From Candidatus Zixiibacteriota bacterium (GTDB taxonomy: Bacteria > Zixibacteria > MSB-5A5 > GN15 > FEB-12), in the NCBI GenBank assembly GCA_028289585.1, contig JANQPI010000035.1, positions 342,717-406,716 of the forward strand: a stretch of 64,000 bases of DNA, given 5' to 3'. A program made the position numbers and the translations under genes. How positions within the stretch are numbered: the first letter of the stretch is position 1; every line of letters starts with the position of its first letter. Of this stretch, positions 30,042 to 38,534 are shown one piece after another. A model generated the notes under the pieces. That model did not search any database, was not told the DNA's origin, and saw nothing but the letters and a program-made list of their open reading frames with translations.

Positions 30042-31577
30042 ATGCCACGAGCTTTCTGGATAGCCACCGTTGGTCTGTTACTCGGCTGGTTTGCCGTCCC
30101 CGCTGTTGAAGCTCAGGGACGAACCTCCGTTAAGGCATCGGAGAGCGTCACTGCCGTTCGCCCGGTGGGTGACTTCCGATTGTGGACGTTTACCTCTCGC
30201 CAGAAGAACTTTGGTCGACTGATCTCGGTCGTCAAGGACACAACAACAGTCGACGGTCGACCGACGGTGATCATCGATCAGGAGTTCGTCGCCGATTACA
30301 ACCAGCTGGGCGTTGAGCGTTCGATCGCACGTTTGGGGGAGCATTGGATCGACCAGGTCACCGGCGCCTACATGGGAACACAAGCGACAATCACCGTTAA
30401 TGACCAGGAAGGTCGTTTGGAGACGAGTCGCCGTGGTGGGACAATTGCGGGTACCTTCACCCGCGGTGACCGTGAGGTTGCCCTTGATAAGTCGGTTCCG
30501 GTCGATCGGGTGGCGTGGGATCCAAACTTTGTCGATCAGCTCGAGCTGTACTTCGCCCTTCGCGATATCAACGTCAACGACACAATCATCGATAGTATCT
30601 ATCAGCCGGAGGCCCAGGTCTTCGCAGGCCTCCGTGGAACCGTGCCGTACTTTATGTGGCAGGAGATCTATCGCGGCAAGATTGACTCGGTGTTTATCAT
30701 TCGGCTTTCGGAGCCAGTTGAGACACAGCTTTACTTTACGACAGATAAGCGGCTGTTACGCTGTGACTTCACAGAGCAAAATATACGGGTCTACCAAGAC
30801 CTGGTCACACAGGCCGGGCAACCCGGAACGGCCACCGGGCGCATTCCGGATGCCGGAGATGGTGACGAATCGCCATCACTGATCAGTCAGCTGCTGGCGA
30901 TGCTTCCGCACGTTGTTGTCCTTGTCATCCTGTCTGCTCTCTGTGTCGCGATGGTTGCCGCACCCGGATTCAACCAGCCAGTCAGTTATTGGGGGTTGCT
31001 GCTGGGTGCCGTGGCGTTCCTGATCATGCCGTTTACACAGATGCCATTGGTTGCTTGGGTCTTTCAGGATTTTGTCGCGCCGGGTGTGTCCCGCGGGCAG
31101 TCGTTGCTTGGCTGGGGTATCCTGACCGCCGCCGTGACGGCTCTGATTCAAGAGTTTGCCAAGTTCGGAGCAGTCGCAATTGGAGTTACGTGGCAACGAG
31201 CGAGTGGCCGCGAGGCCCTCTGGTTTGGTGCGTTCTGTGGGGCGGCCTTTGGCTTACTAGAAGCCCTCTTCATGATCAGTGGGTCGCTCCCGTTACTCGT
31301 GAGTACGGCGATGGGCGAGCGCTTGGCATTCGTGCTCTTTCACACGATGTCCGGTGCGGTGGTCGGGTTTGCCTGGGGAAACCGCCGGTCAAGCATCGCC
31401 TCCGTTGTCGGCCTGCTCTTGTTGGTCCATGTCGTGTGTCGGTACCTTCCTGTCCTCGTGCGAGAGGGGGTAACCGATCAGAATCTCATGCTCATCATCT
31501 TCGCTTTTACGGTACTGGTGGTGACGGTCATCACGATGCTTTATACGCAGGCTCCGAAGCGTTCGGCCGGACGATGA
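30042..31577 (+). CDS. Membrane protein, possible YhfC/PrsW-like intramembrane protease domain
   Basis: Signal-like N-terminus, extracytoplasmic domain, multi-TM C-terminus with LIQEFAKFGAV, GLLEALF, FHTMSGAVVGFAWG. Confidence 0.6.
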   Translation: MPRAFWIATVGLLLGWFAVPAVEAQGRTSVKASESVTAVRPVGDFRLWTFTSRQKNFGRLISVVKDTTTVDGRPTVIIDQEFVADYNQLGVERSIARLGEHWIDQVTGAYMGTQATITVNDQEGRLETSRRGGTIAGTFTRGDREVALDKSVPVDRVAWDPNFVDQLELYFALRDINVNDTIIDSIYQPEAQVFAGLRGTVPYFMWQEIYRGKIDSVFIIRLSEPVETQLYFTTDKRLLRCDFTEQNIRVYQDLVTQAGQPGTATGRIPDAGDGDESPSLISQLLAMLPHVVVLVILSALCVAMVAAPGFNQPVSYWGLLLGAVAFLIMPFTQMPLVAWVFQDFVAPGVSRGQSLLGWGILTAAVTALIQEFAKFGAVAIGVTWQRASGREALWFGAFCGAAFGLLEALFMISGSLPLLVSTAMGERLAFVLFHTMSGAVVGFAWGNRRSSIASVVGLLLLVHVVCRYLPVLVREGVTDQNLMLIIFAFTVLVVTVITMLYTQAPKRSAGR

Positions 31578-31678
31578 CTGTGGAGTTGACACCTGTTTCG
31601 AGGCCACCTATCCTGCCCGCTTCCGTGGGGATAGACACTTGTCCCCGACGCGTGATCCTGTGCTAAGAGGCATGATAC

Positions 31679-32653
31679 TTGTCAGGTAGTCCCGTCTACG
31701 CCGGAATTGATATCGGCGGCACCAACATCAAATTTGGCTTGGTCGACAGTTCCGGTAAGGTTCTGTTTCGAGATCAGAAGCCGACCCCCACTGACAAGGG
31801 TGCCGATCCCGTCATGCACCTGGTTACCAACGTTGCCGAGAACCTGCTTTTCCACGCCGCCGAGGATGAACTCGATGTTCGTTGGCTAGGGGTTGGGACG
31901 CCGGGGGCGGTCGATGAGAAGACCGGCACGGTCGTTGGTCCGTGTCCGAATATCCCCGGGTGGACCGGAATGCCGATCGGGAACAATCTTCGGGATCGCC
32001 TCAACATGCCGGTCCTGGTTGATAACGATGTGAACGTTATGGCCCTGGCTGAGGCAAAGTTCGGCGTTGCCTCTGGCTATAAAGCGGTCGTTTGTCTGGC
32101 GATTGGTACCGGGATCGGCGGAGCGCTCGTGATCGATGGTGATTTGTGGCGTGGCAGTCACCACGCTGCGGGTGAGATTGGTCAGATGACTATCGACCTC
32201 AATGGTCCCGACTGCCGAGCCGGAAACCCGGGGTGTTTGGAGGCGTATTGCGCCTCACCGGCAATCATCAAGCGGGCGACGGCCCGCCTCAAAAAAGAAA
32301 TGACCCCAGTCTTCACCGAGATCCTTGGCGGTAACCTGGAGAACCTCACGATCCGCAAGCTCTTCAACGCGGCCAAGAAGGGAGACGCGGTAGCCACCGA
32401 GGTTATTGATGAAACCGCTCATTACCTTGGGGCCGGGCTGGCGAATGTCGTGAACCTCTTAAACCCGGATATCGTAGTTCTGGGTGGGGGAGTCACTGAG
32501 GCCGGAGGAGGATTGCTGGAAGCAGTCACGAAAGTGGTGCGAGAACGGGCAATTCCGCCGGCGGTCGAGGAACTTCGGATTGCGCGCGGATCGCTCGGGA
32601 ATGACGCAGGATTCATTGGCGCCGGTATCCTCGGCGAATTCCGCAGCTGGTAG
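31679..32653 (+). CDS. ROK family sugar kinase (glucokinase-like)
   Basis: 324 aa (TTG start); YAGIDIGGTNIKFGLVD, VDNDVNVMALAEAKFG, AIGTGIGGALVIDG, ROK Cys motif CRAGNPGCLEAYCA. Confidence 0.93.
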   Translation: MSGSPVYAGIDIGGTNIKFGLVDSSGKVLFRDQKPTPTDKGADPVMHLVTNVAENLLFHAAEDELDVRWLGVGTPGAVDEKTGTVVGPCPNIPGWTGMPIGNNLRDRLNMPVLVDNDVNVMALAEAKFGVASGYKAVVCLAIGTGIGGALVIDGDLWRGSHHAAGEIGQMTIDLNGPDCRAGNPGCLEAYCASPAIIKRATARLKKEMTPVFTEILGGNLENLTIRKLFNAAKKGDAVATEVIDETAHYLGAGLANVVNLLNPDIVVLGGGVTEAGGGLLEAVTKVVRERAIPPAVEELRIARGSLGNDAGFIGAGILGEFRSW

Positions 32654-32664
32654 GACACGATACG

Positions 32665-33045
32665 ATGACAGACTCATCCGAAACCCGCCCTCTGCCATTT
32701 CGCATCGTGAAGTGGTACGGATTCATCTTCTCCGGCATGTATGTGCTCTGGGGGGGAGTAAGTATTCTCCTCAAGATTCTCGATCGTGACACGAGCACGC
32801 TCGCCCAGCCGATTATCGTATTGCTGCTGGGGCTCGCGATGTTGGCGGTTTGTTATGCTTTCCGCGACGCCAAGACGCCGGGCTGGTATGGACTCCTGAC
32901 TATTAATGGTCTCATCATTCTTAACGCCCTCATCGGCTTCCGCGATCCGCTGAACCTCGTCTATCTGGTCGTCTCGGCGGCCGCGATCGGGCTGATGCTG
33001 ACGTCGCCTGTTCGGCAGATCTTTTTTGTCTCCGGTCGGTCGTAG
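32665..33045 (+). CDS. Hypothetical membrane protein
   Basis: 126 aa, several hydrophobic segments, 12 bp after ROK gene. Confidence 0.65.
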   Translation: MTDSSETRPLPFRIVKWYGFIFSGMYVLWGGVSILLKILDRDTSTLAQPIIVLLLGLAMLAVCYAFRDAKTPGWYGLLTINGLIILNALIGFRDPLNLVYLVVSAAAIGLMLTSPVRQIFFVSGRS

Positions 33046-33067
33046 ATCTCCCGTCATTCATTAGGAA

Positions 33068-33095
33068 TTGACTAATTGGTGATCACCGATATACT
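33068..33095 (+). promoter_or_regulatory. Sigma70-like promoter upstream of tRNA-Phe
   Basis: TTGACT - 16 bp - TATACT, about 28 bp before the mature tRNA 5' end. Confidence 0.65.
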
Positions 33096-33122
33096 GGCAG
33101 TTCCGCGTTCAGCGGTTAAGGC

Positions 33123-33198
<76 letters not shown>

Positions 33199-33342
33199 TT
33201 TCATAATCCATTGTTTGACAGCTATGACATCGACTTTGCGGTCAACGATGACGCAAGGTTCGTTGGATAGCAGCAAACCAGCTCGATGCGTCTGATGGCA
33301 GGCTGACAGGTCTTGGATAAGCCTCCTTTCTAGCCAGCGTTT

Positions 33343-36300
33343 CTAGCTTGGAGGATCAGCAGGCGGCAGCCAGGCTTTGTACGAGTTGGCAAACTCTTTC
33401 TCTTCCAGAGTTTCTGCCTTCACCTTCAAATCATCGACATGATTTATCCGCTCTGCCGTGGTTTGCCATTTCTCCATATGCTCTTTGATACGCGGCTCTT
33501 TTGCTACAACGCTGGTGATAAGATCGGCGCGCTCTTCCTGGTCGAATGGGATAAGGCGCGGGCCAATCGTCTCGTGCCAGATCTCGCTGAAAATGCGCGA
33601 CTCGGTAGGCTCGTAGTATTTTTCTAAACTCTTAATGTCAAAACTCACTTCGCAGATGACAAGCCCTCGTTCGCGGCTTTTGTCTTGCAACTTCGACAGT
33701 GACTCGACAATAGGTGCCAGGTGTTCGCGCACCCACCTGGAGTGTGACGTTATGATGTCCATCCCGCCTGTTTGCCGCTTCTTCAGCTTCTTGGTGATCG
33801 CGCCTTCGCGTGTTATAAGACGCATTTCTGTATCTTCTTCGATATCTTCCTTTCGCAGGAACCTCCAGAAGCCGTTTGCCTCTCTTGGACCAATGGCAGC
33901 GATTCGCTCGACTCGATTCATAGTTGCTAAATTTATGACATTGACCGATTTGTATATAGGTTTACGTTCGAGGATGATTGGGAATACAGAAGACCTACTT
34001 GAATGAACTATGGATACTTGTGAGCTGAGGCAGTTTTGCTCCGCGAAGAGTTCGGCGCCAACTTGGAACCCTTGCGAACTGAACGGCTCAAAATTGGTTC
34101 GCAAAAACCTCATTTCATCACTACAACCAACGACGCAGAGGGTGCTACTACCGGCATTGATCTGGCACACCTTCGGATCGAAGGGGGCGAAACCTTCGGG
34201 CGAACTAAAGTAGGTCATATCGGGATCAATAAGTGGATAATGAGGTCCGTAAGCGGACCATCGATCGCTTCGAGAACCGAATGGGTGTGTTGGGCTGAAG
34301 CTGAGCAGAAAGGCAAGATAATCAAGTAGAACGTCTCTTTTCAAGGGTTCCCAGATGGGGGACTTGGTGTCCAAAATAGAGTCCCGCTGCAGATTGAGGT
34401 GGATCCGTTGAGATTCGTCTCGGATGTTCACGCCTGGACTTTTAACCTTCGATTTAACGGTGTGGCTAAGCTTTTTCACGACTTCAGACAATCTGTATTC
34501 ACGTTCAAAATGGAGCGTTGTTACTGACATGATCTTGATTCCATTGACCAGTACCTGAAACGGATGGTGTGGGGTCCATGTCATCGTTAGGCCGTCACCG
34601 CATTTCAGAAATCGACGAGTTCCGCACGAACTTCCTTCAGTTGGTACTGGCTCAATGACAGATTGCGGTAGGTACTCTTTTTCACCATCGCGCTGTTTAA
34701 TGAGCCTCTTGACTCGCGGAGCATCATGAGCAAACCAATCCCAGGTTTCGGTACTTTTTACCAGAGCAGTAACAACGTCCCAAGTAAGCGTCACTTCGAC
34801 AATGGTGCCGATCGTCGGCTTATCGTAATGCCTTACCTCGACAGCGAATTTTTCCTCCTGAACTTCGAATTCGTAGCCAGTGGCTTCGCCGACATTTCTA
34901 GTCTGCACTCGTACCGTTGAGCCAAGGATAAAGGCTGCGATGACTCCAACGCCGAAGTATCCGGATCGGGCAATACGGCTTCTGTTGTTATCATCAAGAT
35001 GCAACTCCCGCCACTCCTGACTGTCGCGATAAGAGGAGCCGACGTGCAGAAAGTAATTGTGTATCGTGTCGAGTGTCATGCCGACGCCGTGGTCCGAGAC
35101 CCTCAGAAGCCAGCTTTCGTCTTTTTGTTCGACCAGTTCGATCAAGACGTCCGGATCGTCCGGATCGTCAAGCGTGTAGTCGTACTGGGGATCAGGAAGT
35201 GCCTGCCGCTCACGGCAGGCGTCGACGGCGTTCTGCATCAACTCACGAATGCCGTACTGCGGCACATTGCCATACAGCGGCTCTGCAAAGAGACGAGCCA
35301 GATGCGGGTGGCAATGAATTTGCGTGTCAAGGGGGACGTAGGGCAGGGCGTTGTGCATTGCTTCCAGGTCGAGATTCGACTCTATTCGTGACTTAGCAAG
35401 TTGTAGGAGATTGAGTCCGCCATCTGTGCGGCCGCCATAGAATTCCGACAACACAGCCGAGGACTGGTCAAGCTCCTCTTGGATCGAGCGAAAGAGACGT
35501 CTCAACATCAGGTGGGTTTTGAGTGAATGGGGTTCGCGCGTTCCAGCGAGCGGTTGATGAATTTCGACCCAGATCTTGCGGTCTAACTCGATATCGAGCT
35601 GTACATCTGCAATCGCCTGATGTGTTTCCCATTCTTGAACGGAGAAGCGGCTGGCTGGATTGCGAAGCCGCAGGAGTGATCTCGGGGCACGATCACCTTT
35701 TAGGTCGAGATAGTCCGCTACTCGGAGGAGGGCCATTGCAAACGGTGGTTTGCAGCCGAGCGGTTTCCGATTGTTGGGGTAGCGCTTGCCCACGAACGCC
35801 GTTGCATCGCGCAGCGGGATGCCGTGGGAGCGCGCGACAACGCCACTCAGTTCGGCCAAGCCGGCACCGCCGATATTGTCCAAACCGTATGCGCCGAGCG
35901 GTTTGAAGCTATCTTGAATTCCCGGAAAACCGCAAAGTGCGACTTCGTGGGCGATCCGAGGGTGGTGCCGGCGGATAAAATCGCCAATGAACAGCTTGTG
36001 TGTGTCGTTTTTTTTTAAGTCAGACAGATGTCGAACGGAATTCCACGGCTCATGCTCTGGTCCGGCGGCACGTTTCTTTTTCGGACCGAAGATTCGTTCG
36101 AGAACGACTTCATCCCATTTTTTAGCCTCTAGGCAGAAGTTGTGCCAGGCGCTCGGCCAGGGGATATCCCCAAATTCTTCACGTCGCCCACTCGTCGAGT
36201 TACCCTTGATAAGCGAGATGAATGCATCCCAGCTGAGATGCATGCCGATGTCATGGATCAACGTTGAGGTAATGATGAGGAACGCATCGGCGGCTGACAG

Positions 36301-36639
36301 GAGAGACTCTGTTCCCCCGGCACCTGGGGGGACGTCCCAAACCACTGACGGGATCAGCTTGACCTGATACTCCAGAACCCTCTGGATGTGCCGCAGTCCA
36401 TGATTAGTATAGCCCGGGAAGAACTCGAGTCGGTTATCCAGGAGCACCTCGGTAGCGGAGCGACAATATGAATCGACGGCGATTCGATAGTCGCCGGTCA
36501 GAAGATCATAGAGTTTAGCCGGAACGATGCGTTCCGCTGAGGTTTCGTTGATCGACGGCGCCAAGTCTCCCTCCCATAGCAATCGAGGTGTTGCGTGATC
36601 TGTTTGGCGTTCAGCTGGATAGGAAGGTCGGCGAATCAC
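33343..36639 (-). CDS. HD-domain + Hsp90/GHKL-type ATPase fusion, candidate defence protein
   Basis: 1098 aa; HD-type motifs HGLRHIQRVL, STLIHDIGMHL, RVADYLDL; Bergerat-fold motifs GIRELMQNAVDACRERQ, VSDHGVGMTLDTI, RSGYFGVGVIAAFILGSTVRV. Confidence 0.88.
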   Translation of the reverse strand: MIRRPSYPAERQTDHATPRLLWEGDLAPSINETSAERIVPAKLYDLLTGDYRIAVDSYCRSATEVLLDNRLEFFPGYTNHGLRHIQRVLEYQVKLIPSVVWDVPPGAGGTESLLSAADAFLIITSTLIHDIGMHLSWDAFISLIKGNSTSGRREEFGDIPWPSAWHNFCLEAKKWDEVVLERIFGPKKKRAAGPEHEPWNSVRHLSDLKKNDTHKLFIGDFIRRHHPRIAHEVALCGFPGIQDSFKPLGAYGLDNIGGAGLAELSGVVARSHGIPLRDATAFVGKRYPNNRKPLGCKPPFAMALLRVADYLDLKGDRAPRSLLRLRNPASRFSVQEWETHQAIADVQLDIELDRKIWVEIHQPLAGTREPHSLKTHLMLRRLFRSIQEELDQSSAVLSEFYGGRTDGGLNLLQLAKSRIESNLDLEAMHNALPYVPLDTQIHCHPHLARLFAEPLYGNVPQYGIRELMQNAVDACRERQALPDPQYDYTLDDPDDPDVLIELVEQKDESWLLRVSDHGVGMTLDTIHNYFLHVGSSYRDSQEWRELHLDDNNRSRIARSGYFGVGVIAAFILGSTVRVQTRNVGEATGYEFEVQEEKFAVEVRHYDKPTIGTIVEVTLTWDVVTALVKSTETWDWFAHDAPRVKRLIKQRDGEKEYLPQSVIEPVPTEGSSCGTRRFLKCGDGLTMTWTPHHPFQVLVNGIKIMSVTTLHFEREYRLSEVVKKLSHTVKSKVKSPGVNIRDESQRIHLNLQRDSILDTKSPIWEPLKRDVLLDYLAFLLSFSPTHPFGSRSDRWSAYGPHYPLIDPDMTYFSSPEGFAPFDPKVCQINAGSSTLCVVGCSDEMRFLRTNFEPFSSQGFQVGAELFAEQNCLSSQVSIVHSSRSSVFPIILERKPIYKSVNVINLATMNRVERIAAIGPREANGFWRFLRKEDIEEDTEMRLITREGAITKKLKKRQTGGMDIITSHSRWVREHLAPIVESLSKLQDKSRERGLVICEVSFDIKSLEKYYEPTESRIFSEIWHETIGPRLIPFDQEERADLITSVVAKEPRIKEHMEKWQTTAERINHVDDLKVKAETLEEKEFANSYKAWLPPADPPS

Positions 36640-36716
36640 GCTGGCGCGTCAAGGGGTGCAGTAGCGGACTAACCCTTTCCTTGCTCGTGCTTTGTGATCC
36701 CTTCTCCAGCCTGGGT

Positions 36717-36728
36717 CGCCACCATTTC
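36717..36728. repeat. Direct repeat copy 2 (candidate attR)
   Basis: CGCCACCATTTC, identical to the tRNA-Phe 3' end plus 4 nt of flank. Confidence 0.6.
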
Positions 36729-36740
36729 CGACCATCTCCC

Positions 36741-36769
36741 TTGACATACTGTCAACAATTGACTATACT
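36741..36769 (+). promoter_or_regulatory. Sigma70 promoter for the dockerin-type gene
   Basis: TTGACA - 17 bp - TATACT, 36 bp before ATG 36805. Confidence 0.8.
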
Positions 36770-36804
36770 CTGTGTGACCGCCGAGCACAGAGAGGGGTAT
36801 TGGT

Positions 36805-38196
36805 ATGCTCTGGTTACGTCTACTTGCGTCGGGGGCCTTCCTAATCATCTGTATCGTAGTCATGTCCGGTACCGGTCAGAGTGACTCCGAAGCGGCATGG
36901 CAAAACACAAGGACCACCGAATCTGTCGACAATCGCGGGCTGACGATCGTAGGTCTATCAGCTTCGTCGACTGTCCTCTTCGACACGATCGCAACGCCTC
37001 GATCCCGTCTGGCAGTGTCGTCGATTGGCGGCTTTGGTCTCGGTCCCGTGACTGCTGGCGGTGTCAATCTCGACTACACGGCGTTCGGCAACGACTGTGA
37101 TCCGCTGGCCACTGTGTACATTTTTGATGGCGGCCCCTTTGTTATCACCGATGTCACCGGCACGCCGGTCTATACGACCGCGCTGTACAATCAGTCGACT
37201 GCTGACACGACGGCGTTCCGGCCGCTGGCCACGTCGGTACCAATGTCGGTGACCGATCCGCATTATGACGGATACATCACCGACGTCTTCGTCAACCGTG
37301 ATTCGACCGTTGGTCTGATTCGGGAATGGTTCGCACCGTCAGCCTCGGGACAGGCGGGAGACAGCGTTCAGTTCGTGATCTCACGCACGCACTATTTCAA
37401 TTTAACGGCAGCGCCGCTCACGAATGTGCTGGTTGGCGAGATCGTTGATTGGAATATACCAACCGCCCGTCCGGATTCGAACAGCAGTGGTCTGGCTGGT
37501 CACCTCGTGACGATCTCCGGTCTTGACACAAATGCCGTGGCAGAGTGTCAGCCGTACGCCTCGCGATTTGGCGCCACCGAAGTGCTTGGTTGGTACTACA
37601 CCTCGGATGTCGTCCCAGGCCAGTGCGAGGCTAAGTTTGATGCCGGTCAGTTCGCTGCCAGTACGGCCGACCTCCTCACCACCGGATCGTCCGGCAACGG
37701 AAATGTCAGTTCGATCCTCAGCCTCATCGGCGCGGTCGGCCTTGCAACCGCCGCCAGTTTCGAGCTTGCCGACTACCACACAGTGACAACGTTCGGAACA
37801 GAGTCGGACAATCAGCTGCAAACTGGATACACGCTTGGCGTTGGGGATACATTAGTCGCGTACCTCGCGCACATCAGCCTTCACCGTGGAACCGCCAGCG
37901 ACGTTGCCTCGGCATTTGATCGGCGGGAACTGTGCGACTGGATCGATAGCAACATCGTCGCTCATTGCGATTTCTGCGACTGTTGCGAGCTTGTCGGTGA
38001 CCTCAACTGCGACGGTGCGGTGAATGCCGCTGACCTGCCGTGGATCATCTCATATCTCTTCATTGATCCGGGAACAGAACAGTGTTGCCCCCGACACTTC
38101 GATATGAATGCTGATGGAAGTTTTGGACTACCTGATATCTCAGTGCTCGTCGATCACCTATTCATATCGTTTACACCATTGCCACCTTGCTTCTAA
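36805..38196 (+). CDS. Secreted protein with C-terminal dockerin-like repeats
   Basis: 463 aa; signal peptide; C-term VGDLNCDGAVNAADLPWIISYLFIDPG...FDMNADGSFGLPDISVLVDHLFISFTPLPPCF. Confidence 0.85.
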   Translation: MLWLRLLASGAFLIICIVVMSGTGQSDSEAAWQNTRTTESVDNRGLTIVGLSASSTVLFDTIATPRSRLAVSSIGGFGLGPVTAGGVNLDYTAFGNDCDPLATVYIFDGGPFVITDVTGTPVYTTALYNQSTADTTAFRPLATSVPMSVTDPHYDGYITDVFVNRDSTVGLIREWFAPSASGQAGDSVQFVISRTHYFNLTAAPLTNVLVGEIVDWNIPTARPDSNSSGLAGHLVTISGLDTNAVAECQPYASRFGATEVLGWYYTSDVVPGQCEAKFDAGQFAASTADLLTTGSSGNGNVSSILSLIGAVGLATAASFELADYHTVTTFGTESDNQLQTGYTLGVGDTLVAYLAHISLHRGTASDVASAFDRRELCDWIDSNIVAHCDFCDCCELVGDLNCDGAVNAADLPWIISYLFIDPGTEQCCPRHFDMNADGSFGLPDISVLVDHLFISFTPLPPCF

Positions 38197-38218
38197 AGCT
38201 GGTCGTTGAATGAAGGAG

Positions 38219-38241
38219 GGCCGGCGCTGCCGGCCTTTTTT
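38219..38241 (+). terminator. Rho-independent terminator
   Basis: ggccggc-gct-gccggcc followed by tttttt. Confidence 0.88.
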
Positions 38242-38534
38242 ATCGAAGGTGTCGAGTCACTCCGTCGAAGTCACCTGGTGCTGTAAGTTCATGTCTCAAG
38301 GTCTCTTGTCTTGGTTTGTTAGGCTATGGTTGCGGAGCAACGGACATACCGGACTAAATAACTCCTTGACACTCGCCTGTCACACACTAGCTAGTAGGTA
38401 TCGCGGATAGCTGTATCGCCGATTCTCATATCCGTGTTACGCACAGCAGCTAGAACTCTACCGTGCCACCAGGTCACATCCGGCGCGGAGGAGCGACTCG
38501 ATACCAGATCTAACACCGGGGAGCGTGTGGAGGG

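Noticed and set aside
33635-36367. Several 60-130 aa plus-strand ORFs inside the HD-GHKL gene as possible extra island cargo or integrase
   Set aside because: None carries tyrosine/serine recombinase motifs; all lie antisense to the 1098-aa ORF.
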